A stretch of 64,000 nt of DNA. Origin: Tieghemiomyces parasiticus (Eukaryota; Kickxellomycota; Dimargaritomycetes; Dimargaritales; Dimargaritaceae). Where the stretch lies: NCBI GenBank assembly GCA_027575765.1, contig JANBPT010000018.1, forward strand, positions 1 through 64,000, read 5' to 3'. Both the position numbers and the translations under genes were made by a program. The notes under the pieces are model-generated. The model searched no databases and was not told where the DNA came from. It worked only from the letters and a program-made list of their open reading frames with translations. Below are positions 23,376-33,145 of this stretch, in pieces (positions within the stretch are counted from its first letter, which is position 1; every line of letters starts with the position of its first letter).

Positions 23376-26139
23376 GCTCAGCGTTAAGCCGTCATGTGTG
23401 TGCGCTGCCACCCTTCAACAAACTGGAAAAAAGGTGGGGTGATGACCCCATCCCCTCCCCCCGAGGGAGGGGATTGCCTAGGTTTATTATCTCTCTTCGC
23501 AACCATGGCAGTTGCGGTATAGTAGTGCTCACCCGCCACTTACCGCGTGGCTTTTGAACATTAAACATTTGTGAATAGGTGTGTGTACCCCCCCATGTCT
23601 CCGAATATCCGCCCTTGTCTTCGACACGGATGAGTGTCGATCTTTCTGGCTATCTGCCCCTAGGCCCGAAACTGTCACTCGCTATTTTAGCCAATGCCCA
23701 CTTAGGTATAGATGCCTTGGGCTTCCCCATCCCACCTCCTCGGCTCGATTAGTTTGGGAATGAGGAGTTGGGGATCGCCCCCTATGTTTTCCTTATTTAG
23801 CGGTCTGCTGCACCACACTAGCGAGGGATCTGCAGGAAACCTCTCCGCCGATCACGCTTGGCCCACCCAGTCGTATCCCACCGGCGAATAGCGGTTTAGA
23901 AGGCACAGTGAGGGGTGGAGGGCACTACGCTATGAGCGGAGTTGAAGGGCCCAGGCCAGGTTAGGCCCGCGCGCTCGTGTTAATATTCGCCAGCAGCCGT
24001 CTCGCTGCATGACACAGTCATTCTAGCCCCAGAAATGCGTGGTGCGCAGTGTCAGACGACCAGCGGGAGACACAAGGCAGATAGGCCTGGCGACTGCAGC
24101 TGTGCAATCAGAGAAGCGGGGCTTATCCCCACCTTCACACTTCCCACTCGCTGCCCCGGGCCCGTTGGCTGGCAGTCGGCTGAGGTGGACCAGAGGGGGG
24201 AGCCGGGCTGGCCGTTCCACAATCCCATTTGCCCCGGGCGGCAGAAAGGATGGCCAAGAACCGTCCCGCTTACTGGGCCGCGGCCCATGATCGTGGGTAT
24301 CAACACCAGGCGCCCGCCGGTCCCTGCACAAGGTCGGCTCAACCACAGCGCAGGCAGCCCGGCACATGCATGGGCGGGTGGTTGGGCATGGAGCATCGAC
24401 GCATACAAGGAGGCGGCCCCGGAGTCATGCGGGGCACACTCCACAGAACTCGCATGTCCAGAGGGGGGGAGGGTGCATAACGAGGACCGCGCTTGGCTAC
24501 CCTGTCCTGGCTCCTCTCGTCTCCATCTCTGGGTGCGACGCCCTTCCTTTCCTTGTACCCTAGCAGCCTTCCAGACATACCGCCCACCTCCTGCCAGGCC
24601 AGGTAATACATATGATCTTGGATTCTCTCTGCCACAGTCGATCCGCATATGTAGCCCTCGCCAATGCATAGTCAAACAAAGGCCCGTGTCCAGCGACAAA
24701 CCACGGCCCCACTGAGTTTTTTTCCTCCCCCTGCCCTCCCAGACACCAGCCTGCCTATAAACGCAGCAGGTACTGTGAGAAGGGCGCCCAAAGACCTCTT
24801 CACGCTCAACTTTTAATTGTCCATGGCTTAATTATATTCCAGCCTTGCTATTTTTCAGCCACCCCTGCTTTTGGTGGCTTTGGTTTGTACTGTTCACGCT
24901 GCTCCCTTGCACCAGCCCCCGACGTCTTGGCTGGTGGTTGGTGAACGCTCCCGCTGCCGGCTAACGAGCCCCTCCTCATCCTCCTGCTGCCTCTATCGCC
25001 TCCCTTCCCCATCCGCGTTTCGCCCGGACTACTTACTTCGGGCACTTGGCCCTCCCTGCTGCGCAGTCGCGCTTGCCCGCTACCGTCGTTACTTACCCCC
25101 TTCAGCCGCCGTTGCCCACATCTCCGTTCATCCGCTCCCCCCTCCCAGCGAACGCCGCATTCCACCGCATCTCCTCCTCTTTCCTTCACCTCGGCACGAC
25201 CGTCTCGGCTCCGCTCTACTCATTCTGTTGTTACCAACGAGGTCACGGAGCCTGCTTGAGTATATCCCTAATTGCCTCGCTTGCTTGGCCCGCCTCCGCG
25301 CTAGTTCCTACTCCCCTCGTTCCCCGACCCTTTAGTTCGCCGATTGCTCCGTGCACCACCATCGGTCTATAAGTAAGCACGAACCCCCCTCGGTCTCCAT
25401 CCTCTTACCCGAGGCTTTGTACAAAACTCGGCCCGTTCTGAATTTTCACACACTCTAGACGCTGGTGAAGACCGGTCGCAATTGCCCTCTGGACTTAAAC
25501 CCGCCAAACCCGTCTCAGCGGGAGCAGTAACTTTTTTTTAAGGTCCTAGGTTTAAATCTCCTCCTCACCCCTTCCCCTTCATCTCCGCCCGTCGCTGGAC
25601 TTCTCTTAACTCCGCTTCCTTACCCCATCTGCGGCCTTCCTGGTGATTGCCAACGTTGCAGTTGAGCTGCCAATAGCTGGGCTCTCATCCTGCCCATTGT
25701 ACGCCAAGATATTTACCCCACTTCCCCGGCCCCCTCCGGCGGCAACGTAGAAAAAGAACCCACGTCGCTTGACTGGGGAGGTCTGTGGACTGCCTTTCCA
25801 AGTTGGTGCTCCCACCTCTTCGGGGGGTTTTTTTTACCGTACCTTCCGGCTTTGTTTGCTACCCTCTCTCCCTGACACCTCATGTCCTAGCGCTAGTCTC
25901 GCTGAGACCACTCTCTTTTAATTTTAGGCCTTGGCATTATTCTGCTTCGCCTTGGGGCCCGAAGCCTAATAACCCGAGCTCATGCAACCGACCCAGGTTA
26001 ACCTCATATTTTGACCTCTACACCTGTACTTGTATTGCTCCAAACATCCTGGCTAAACTCCGCTGCAGCACCGCCGCTTCCGGTTCTCACATCCCTCGCC
26101 AATATCCAGCGGCTGCAATTGCACCTCTTCACCCTCAGC
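23376..26139. other. Intergenic region and CT-rich leader upstream of the RhoGAP gene
   Basis: About 2.8 kb. It holds a perfect GC hairpin just after the PLP-enzyme stop (23450-23474), a GC-rich block open in several frames on both strands (about 24035-24715), and a strongly pyrimidine-rich stretch from about 24840 to 26130 that probably represents promoter, 5' UTR or a leader intron of the RhoGAP gene. No supportable gene. Confidence 0.4.
23450..23474. repeat. Perfect 10-bp inverted repeat (hairpin), 5-nt loop
   Basis: atcccctccc (23450-23459) and gggaggggat (23465-23474) pair perfectly. A second small inverted repeat (tggggt/acccca) lies immediately upstream. The site is 75 bp after the PLP-enzyme stop codon. 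It could influence 3'-end formation or simply reflect G/C runs. Confidence 0.6.
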
Positions 26140-29100
26140 ATGGTCGATGAGGCCTCCAACCAGTCGTTCCGCCAGGTACTGGCCGAACGTAATGCCCTCA
26201 AGGCCCAGAATGAGCAACTTTGGAAGATTATTGAGAAGCAACGCTTGATTATCCAGCAGCTCCAGAAAGTCTCCAGTAAGCGCAACTCTCAACGGCACTC
26301 CAAGACGGCCGCTAGCATCGATGCAGAAGCCGCCAATACGTCTCAAAATGATGGCGACGGTCCGGCCGCCTCATCGCGGGCGCCACCTACCGTCTCGCTG
26401 CAAGAAGTGGCACTCCGAGGTGCCATGGGCTCCCCACGGAAATCATTGACGCCCAGTCCAGGTGAGACACTCGCCGGGTTAAGGACGCGCTCCCCCAGTG
26501 GGCCGCGCGGTATGCCAGGCTCGGCATCCGCGACCCCCGAAGTCACGTCCGCGGCCTCTTCGCCACTTGCCGCGGCCCCAGCCACGCTGCGTCCCGCCAG
26601 TGTCGCTACTTCCATATCCCCCGCCACCTCACCACCGCGGAAGCCCACGCGAAAGCATCCCCCAATTCCACGGACCGAGCGCAAGGGTTCCAACCCGCCC
26701 TTACCCACTTTTGACGAGTCAGCCGCGATTAAGGATCCTGCCAACCAGACGGCACCGACCTCCCAGGCCGAGCAGCCAATGGAGCCCGAAGACAACCAGT
26801 CCTTCGTGGTAAACTTATTCGAAGGAGTGGGCACTAAATTCACTGACGCCGAGACCCGGGCCCCGCGGGGGATCTCATCCCCTAGTGTTGTGGACGATTC
26901 GGGACGCGACTCGTTCAATTTGCCCTCGATTTTCAATCCCATCTCGCGGCCCACCTCAGCCATGCCCGGGACGTTTACCAGCACCCAGCCGCGCTACAGC
27001 AGCTACTCCACTGACGACCTGCCTAGCCCGTCCTTCAGCTCGACGCGCTTCCCAACCTTGGAATCCCCTGCCCCGTACGCCGGCCAGTTCGCCGGCCGGC
27101 GTAAGAGTAACTCCTTCTCGGAGCACCGCAAGTACGGCGCGCTCCCACCCGGATTAGACGTTCGCGCCCTCCCCTCGGCGGGCCCGTCCGCTGCTCCAGC
27201 CGCCGAAGCCCCCGCCGAGGAGGAGGATGAGGAAGATGAGGAATCCGATACGGAGGTGTACCAGTGGAACGATGTGAAGCGCGCTAGTCGTATCTCGCCG
27301 ACCGGCGGCCAGTGGAGCCCCTATGAGAGTCGCTTTATCCCCGTCCAACCCTCGCCTCAGCTGCACGCTCGCTTTGGTTCGTCCTTGAAGACGGGGCGCA
27401 CCGGTAAAGGCCCCGGCCGCAAGTCGTCCAAGGGCCGATCCGTGCGCGATCCGCCGCCACCCGTGGCCGTAGCCCCGCTTAACGACAGGATAACGTTCGA
27501 CCGCGCGTCCCCGACGAACCCGGAACCTTCGTCCAGCCACTCCACAGCTACCACTTTTGAGCACAGCATACTATCGCCGCGGTCCCACTACCCGGCGGAC
27601 GACAGCCAGTCTGCCCTCTTGGGGGGCAGTCTCGATGCCTCCTCCGGCGCCCAACCCATGTCCCCGATCCAGGGCCGATCCTCCGTCATTCACTCGGAAT
27701 TGTTAGCCACGCACTCGCCCGCTACATTATCTCCCGTATCTAGTACACATTCGGAGTGCGGACCCCCCCAGGACGGAACCGCCTCGTCGGCGGCCCCGAG
27801 TCTAGCCTCTTCTGCTCCCGTACTACCGTCTCCGAATTCTGTCGATCCATCCGCGTCCTCATCGGTTACCGCCGCCCACGTTACAACCAACGACTCCCGC
27901 CCGTCCCCCGCTGGTTCACGCCAAATGCGTTCACGCCAGGGCCAGCCGCAACGGGCCTCTTACCGTCTCTCCCTGGCCACCGGCTCCCAATTCAATGGAG
28001 AATCATTCTTCTCGACGGGGGATTACCTGGATGAATTTTACGACTCCGAGGACCAGGCCGTCGAGGGGCCGGCGTCGAGCGCGAGTCACCGGTCCCCCGG
28101 GTCCTCAGCCCCGACCTCCCCGTTGCTCGCACTAGTCCCGGGCGAGCCCGCCAATCGATCTGGCGCGGACACACTCAACAATAGTACCAGCTCGGACCTG
28201 CATCGCCTGCGTAACGGGCCTGTCGTTGAGGCCGACTCGATGGACCAGATGGCAAATTCGGCGTACGATTCTGACGGCGGTGCGGCCGCCGCCGCCGTCG
28301 CCGCGGCCACATCCTTCGGGTCGGTGAGCAGCGACGAAGACCGACTTCAGCGCGCGCTGGAGTTGAATGACCCCCGCGAGCGGCCGCCATCCGAGCCGGA
28401 TGTCCAGGGCGCCTCTGGTCTCTCGCAGCCGGGACATGCGGACGCCTTGTCCCCAACAGGTCCGGAGGCTGCCTCAACCCATGTGTCGCCCAACTACTAC
28501 TCCCGCCCGCCCGCCCGAGAGTCCGTGTCCAACCACTACTATGATTACCGGCAACCGGTGCCCTCGCGGACCGCCCCCATGCCGCCGGCCCCTCAGGCCT
28601 ACCACCGACCGGCGCCGGCGTCCCAACCAGCCCTGGAGCCGACCTACACGTACCCGCCACAGGGATACCCAGCTGCCCAGGAGGAAGAGCAGCCCTATCC
28701 TTACCCTCCGCAATTTTCCCAATTGGAGCAGGAGGATGGCAGGGCTCACCCTTACCAACTATCATCCCCCACCCCAGAGCAGGCACTGTACCAAGACTCG
28801 TACCCGTATACGACAGGCCCATCTAATCTATCCCCGCAACCGCTGAGCCACCCTGCCGATCTCGGCCCTACTCACGATGTCCGCGCCGGTTCGCTCCAGC
28901 CCCCGCCCAGTCACCAGCCATCCGGTCCGTACGAGGATGACCATCACTCGTTGCGGCGGCCCAGCGATCTGACGACCATGGACCGCGCCTCCCTGGACTA
29001 CACGGACCACCCCGGAGGACCGTATCCCCCGCTGTCGCAATACCTGGAGGAACCTGGCGCTGAGTACCCGCCTCTCCTATCGCTGCAGGGTGTGTTTGTG

Positions 29101-32100
29101 CGGGTTACGGGCTCGGTTGTCAAGCCCAACGGCAAAGGCAAGGAGAACCTCTACTTTCACTTGACCATTCGTCGCTACAACGGCGACCCGGCCATCCTCA
29201 GTGGGATGGGGTCCGGCCCGTTCTCATCCTCTATGGCCAACCTCGCCAATGGACCCACTCTGTCCGAGGAGGAGTCGGTGATCCTGTGGACCGTTCAGAA
29301 GCTCTACACGGATTTCTTGGCGCTCGACGCCCAGATTAAACAGATCCAAAAGCGTAGTCGCCGGTCGGCGGACAAACCGGCTCGTCTACCCGACAAAACC
29401 CTCTTTAACAGTTTGGTGCCGGCCAAGGCCGACCTGCGTACTGTGGCCCTGGATCATTACCTGAAGACCGCGGTGAGCTTGTCACTGTTCGAACCCGAGT
29501 ACCTGTGCGAATTTCTGTCAACGGACTTGCTGGAAAACCGACCACGCGCCAAACCTCAGGGGTTCAAAGCTGGCTACCTGACCAAGCGGGGCAAGAATTT
29601 CGGTGGGTGGAAGCGCCGTTTCTACTACGTTTCGCCTGACCGGCCGTACCTGGATTATGGCGATATCATGGGTGGTCCTCGGGTGGGTGAGATTTTCCTC
29701 CTTGGCAGCCAGATCGCGCGCCAGAAGACTGACGTGGCCAAGGCCGGCGAATTCAAGTACCGCCACGCCTTCATGGTCGTGGAGCGCAAGCGTCGCAGTA
29801 AGGACGTGGTGCACCACGTGTTCTGCGCCGAGACAGACGCCGAGCGCGAGGAGTGGATCGCCGCCCTATGCTTCCACGCCAAGGCCCCGCCCCCATCGGG
29901 CAGCGCCTCTGCAGTGTCACTTGTAGGTAGCCGGTCCAACGCCGAGCTGCCCCTCCCTCCGCCTCCGGCACCCTCATCGGGAGCGCCTCTCCCCCGACCA
30001 CCGCCCGTGCTGCCAGCTCAGGCCTTACAGCGCAACTATTCGGACCCTAACCTGGGCACCTCAGCGGCCCAGCTGCACGCTACGCCGGCGGGGGCAAGCC
30101 CAGGCGGCACTCGCCCCTCACCTAGCTCCTCCCTCCGCCACCCGTTGGGATACCAGGCTGCCCCCCACCTTGCCGCTGAAGCCGGTCCAGGTCCTCTACC
30201 ACGCTCTCTACGTAGCGGCAGTGTGGATTCGCACTCGTCGCGAGCCGGATCCCCGCATCCAGGTAGCGCCGGCCTGTCCCCGCTCAGTCAGTATCCGGCC
30301 ATGAGCTTTCCCCTTCCGCCCACTCACGGTCTGTCCGCCGCCGCGCGTCCGGCTTCACCACCACTCCCCGCACCTCCACCGTCCGCGCCATCAGCCTTCT
30401 CACCTCAACCGGCAACATCCACGTCACCACCACCACCGCCCCCATCGAAGGGTCGGCAGGCAGAGCGTAGCCTCCCTCCCCCGCCTGTCCCGGCTAAAGA
30501 TGTCCCACCGTCCCCGAACGGCCCCTTACGCGTTAACACCTCCGACCTGCCCGCCCTTCCCGGAGGGCCAGCGTCCTCGGCCCTGGCCCCGTCCACGGGT
30601 CTAGCCGGCACGCTGTCTCCCACTTCGCCGCACCAGGCCAGTCCCACCGCCCCCAAGGTCACCGTGGATACTCAGTCGCTGCAGCGCTCCGCCACCTCGC
30701 CGGCTGTACCGACAATGTCCACCCTAGCAAGCACCTCGGCTGGGTCAGACTCCATCCTCACCCCGGTCTCGGCCTCGGCGCATCGTTCCAATGCCCACCC
30801 GCCCCCGGTGGATTCGGCTGACGCCTCGCCGCGCTCCGCGCACCCACTGGATGGCCGTCACATCAACCAGATCGTCACCGAAGACTTCGTGCCTGATCTC
30901 CCCGACGATACGCCCACCGTGACCGACGATAACTTGGGGCGGTCCAAAACTACCCTACACCACAGCGACAGTGGAGACAGTCTCAACGAAGGCGGCCGGC
31001 GTAATCGAAAGCAAGGCCGAATGACCTTCAACTGGTCCCGCACCAAGAAGATGTTCGCGGCTAGTGCCGTGAGTGGGGCAGCCATTGGCCCGGGGGGCCT
31101 CCCGTACAGTGACGGTCCGAAATTCAAGCCTTCGGGTCCGGTGTTCGGGGTTCCCCTGGCGCGCGCCGTGGCCCTTTCGCGCATCAAGGAGAACTACGAA
31201 CTGCCGGCCCTGGTATACCGAACCATCGAATACCTGGACGCTAAGGACGCCGCTCTCGAGGAGGGCATCTACCGCCTGTCGGGTAGCTCGCAAGTGATCA
31301 AGACGCTGAAGCAGCGGTTCGACGCCGACGGTGATTTCAACATTCTACGGTCCAACACGTATCACGACGTACACGCCATTGCCGGCCTGCTCAAGCTGTT
31401 CCTCCGTGAGCTGCCCGACAGTGTGCTGACCCCTGACCTGCACCCGGCTTTCGTCCGGATCGTGGAGCTGTCCGACCGCCGCGCCCGCGTAAAGGAGTTG
31501 GGGCGTCTGGTGTCGGAGCTGCCTCTGGCTAATTATACCCTTCTGCGCGCCCTGACCGCCCACCTGATTCGGATCGTACGGATGGCTGAGACCAACAAAA
31601 TGACGTTGCGCAACGTCGGGATCGTCTTTTCGCCCTCCCTGGGCATCCCGGCGGGCATTTTTAACCTGCTCATCCTGGAGTTTAAGTACATATTTTGGGT
31701 TAACGACGAAGGCAACCCGGCCCCGCGCCCGGTCAGTGAGGTTCCGGCCCTCCTCGGCGGGAGGAGTGGCGGCGACGCCGGACCTGACGGGCCCTTTGGT
31801 GACGCTGACCGGATCCCGGGCACTGCACCACCTGCCGGCAGCCACGGTACCGATGATGATGACCAGCCCCTACAGCCGCCTCACCCGGGGTTCGCCCACC
31901 CGCAGCGACCGGCCAGTAGCTCAGGTGCAAGCCAGCACACCATGATGGACCTGCAACACACCTTTGGGCCGCACGGCGGATCTGCCCCCACGGACAATGC
32001 GTCTTTGTACAGCCAAGACGGCCAGTCAATCCTATCCCCGCCGTCGATGGACCACCATCCTTTACAACTCTCGGCGTTCGGAGCTTACCCGGGACACCAG

Positions 32101-32379
32101 CGATCGCCATCCCAAGGTTACGGGGGCATGGTCGTAGGGTCGGGCGGAGACCACCACCACCCGTCATCGTCGTCGACGTCGTCATCCTACGCGGCGGTCC
32201 CCGTGGTACGTGACCAGTACGGTCGGACTAACCGTAATTCTGTACTCTATGCGGGAACGGCCCCGCCGGCCATTATGCAGATGGAGCGCGACTTTCTGGA
32301 CAATTTTCCCGATCTAGGCCCTGACCATATTGACGGCGGGGACAGCTTTGACCTTTCGGGTTTCCCGCGTTCCAAATGA
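26140..32379 (+). CDS. Bem3-like Rho GTPase-activating protein with PX, PH and RhoGAP domains
   Basis: Predicted negative regulator of Cdc42/Rho GTPases at membranes in polarised growth. It is one 6.2-kb exon of 2,079 aa from the ATG at 26140; the frame is open upstream but has no earlier ATG. In order: an N-terminal coiled coil (residues about 5-45, LAERNALKAQNEQLWKIIEK), about 900 residues of Ser/Pro-rich low complexity with an acidic EEEDEEDEESD patch and a polyalanine tract, a PX domain (about 980-1140), a PH domain (about 1140-1250, AGYLTKRGKNFGGWKRRFYY … REEWIAALC), a proline-rich linker (PPPPPPS), a RhoGAP domain (about 1665-1850) with the arginine finger in EEGIYRLSGSS, and a long His/Ser-rich tail. 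The coiled coil-PX-PH-RhoGAP order is that of yeast Bem3, which is shorter (about 1,130 aa). Confidence 0.93.
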   Translation: MVDEASNQSFRQVLAERNALKAQNEQLWKIIEKQRLIIQQLQKVSSKRNSQRHSKTAASIDAEAANTSQNDGDGPAASSRAPPTVSLQEVALRGAMGSPRKSLTPSPGETLAGLRTRSPSGPRGMPGSASATPEVTSAASSPLAAAPATLRPASVATSISPATSPPRKPTRKHPPIPRTERKGSNPPLPTFDESAAIKDPANQTAPTSQAEQPMEPEDNQSFVVNLFEGVGTKFTDAETRAPRGISSPSVVDDSGRDSFNLPSIFNPISRPTSAMPGTFTSTQPRYSSYSTDDLPSPSFSSTRFPTLESPAPYAGQFAGRRKSNSFSEHRKYGALPPGLDVRALPSAGPSAAPAAEAPAEEEDEEDEESDTEVYQWNDVKRASRISPTGGQWSPYESRFIPVQPSPQLHARFGSSLKTGRTGKGPGRKSSKGRSVRDPPPPVAVAPLNDRITFDRASPTNPEPSSSHSTATTFEHSILSPRSHYPADDSQSALLGGSLDASSGAQPMSPIQGRSSVIHSELLATHSPATLSPVSSTHSECGPPQDGTASSAAPSLASSAPVLPSPNSVDPSASSSVTAAHVTTNDSRPSPAGSRQMRSRQGQPQRASYRLSLATGSQFNGESFFSTGDYLDEFYDSEDQAVEGPASSASHRSPGSSAPTSPLLALVPGEPANRSGADTLNNSTSSDLHRLRNGPVVEADSMDQMANSAYDSDGGAAAAAVAAATSFGSVSSDEDRLQRALELNDPRERPPSEPDVQGASGLSQPGHADALSPTGPEAASTHVSPNYYSRPPARESVSNHYYDYRQPVPSRTAPMPPAPQAYHRPAPASQPALEPTYTYPPQGYPAAQEEEQPYPYPPQFSQLEQEDGRAHPYQLSSPTPEQALYQDSYPYTTGPSNLSPQPLSHPADLGPTHDVRAGSLQPPPSHQPSGPYEDDHHSLRRPSDLTTMDRASLDYTDHPGGPYPPLSQYLEEPGAEYPPLLSLQGVFVRVTGSVVKPNGKGKENLYFHLTIRRYNGDPAILSGMGSGPFSSSMANLANGPTLSEEESVILWTVQKLYTDFLALDAQIKQIQKRSRRSADKPARLPDKTLFNSLVPAKADLRTVALDHYLKTAVSLSLFEPEYLCEFLSTDLLENRPRAKPQGFKAGYLTKRGKNFGGWKRRFYYVSPDRPYLDYGDIMGGPRVGEIFLLGSQIARQKTDVAKAGEFKYRHAFMVVERKRRSKDVVHHVFCAETDAEREEWIAALCFHAKAPPPSGSASAVSLVGSRSNAELPLPPPPAPSSGAPLPRPPPVLPAQALQRNYSDPNLGTSAAQLHATPAGASPGGTRPSPSSSLRHPLGYQAAPHLAAEAGPGPLPRSLRSGSVDSHSSRAGSPHPGSAGLSPLSQYPAMSFPLPPTHGLSAAARPASPPLPAPPPSAPSAFSPQPATSTSPPPPPPSKGRQAERSLPPPPVPAKDVPPSPNGPLRVNTSDLPALPGGPASSALAPSTGLAGTLSPTSPHQASPTAPKVTVDTQSLQRSATSPAVPTMSTLASTSAGSDSILTPVSASAHRSNAHPPPVDSADASPRSAHPLDGRHINQIVTEDFVPDLPDDTPTVTDDNLGRSKTTLHHSDSGDSLNEGGRRNRKQGRMTFNWSRTKKMFAASAVSGAAIGPGGLPYSDGPKFKPSGPVFGVPLARAVALSRIKENYELPALVYRTIEYLDAKDAALEEGIYRLSGSSQVIKTLKQRFDADGDFNILRSNTYHDVHAIAGLLKLFLRELPDSVLTPDLHPAFVRIVELSDRRARVKELGRLVSELPLANYTLLRALTAHLIRIVRMAETNKMTLRNVGIVFSPSLGIPAGIFNLLILEFKYIFWVNDEGNPAPRPVSEVPALLGGRSGGDAGPDGPFGDADRIPGTAPPAGSHGTDDDDQPLQPPHPGFAHPQRPASSSGASQHTMMDLQHTFGPHGGSAPTDNASLYSQDGQSILSPPSMDHHPLQLSAFGAYPGHQRSPSQGYGGMVVGSGGDHHHPSSSSTSSSYAAVPVVRDQYGRTNRNSVLYAGTAPPAIMQMERDFLDNFPDLGPDHIDGGDSFDLSGFPRSK

Positions 32380-33145
32380 AGAGGACGGTGCTGAGTGCGA
32401 AGGCGTGACAGTGGCGGTGGCTTACTGTCCGCCAGGGAGGGGGGGGGAAAAAAGGCAGAGGGAGGGAGGCTCCTATTAGTGACTGGGAGCTGTCCGGCCC
32501 GCTTCCGGGGTTCTCTCTCTCTCTCTCTCGTTTGCCTATTTTTCTGCTAACTCACTGTCTCGTCATTTATTCTATTTTCTAACCTCCGATATCTCATCTT
32601 ATCCTCTCACACACTGCCGATTACCATGGCGGCACTTGTACACCCGCACCTCCTTCTATTTCTTTTTTACAGACTTTATTTCATTGTACGTTTCAAATAT
32701 TACGCCTTGGCTCTCAATCAGAGACCTCCTCCTCGGTCCAAGTGTGGTGATTGCGCCCCCAGTCGGATACCAAACGATTACTTTTGCGTTCCGGATAGTT
32801 TAGCTTCTTTAGGGAGGAGGAATAGTTGTACAGATGTAGTGAAGCAAGAGCGTGGAGTGAGGCTATGAGGTGAGCGAAGGTAAAGGTACACGGACCAAGG
32901 GCCAGCGACATGGTTATGAGAGATGGAGGAAGATAATGGGGGAAGTATGGATAGCGAAGGGGGGGGGGGCAACCTCACAAATGAAAGAGAAAGGGCCGTG
33001 GGCTGGAAATAACTCGGGAATTGATAAAAGAGGAGGAGGAGAGGTGGGGAGAGGGTTTTTAAAAAAAAACTGATGGGAGATAATAACGTTATCTTTCCGC
33101 CTTCTTCCTCCCCCTTCGACACGGTTCATATCGATCGGCGGGGCA
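32380..33145. other. Convergent intergenic region RhoGAP / RING gene
   Basis: 766 bp between stop codons. It contains a (TC)9 tract (32512-32529), G-runs (about 32438-32447 and 32960-32970) and AT-rich 3'-flank sequence. No gene was seen. Confidence 0.45.
32512..32529 (+). repeat. (TC)9 microsatellite
   Basis: Exact TC dinucleotide run about 130 bp downstream of the RhoGAP stop codon. Confidence 0.8.

Noticed and set aside
24871..25335. 154-codon frame with a hydrophobic start resembling a signal peptide
   Set aside because: It sits in a CT-rich leader where stop-free Leu/Pro/Ser/Arg frames arise by composition; no conserved motif.
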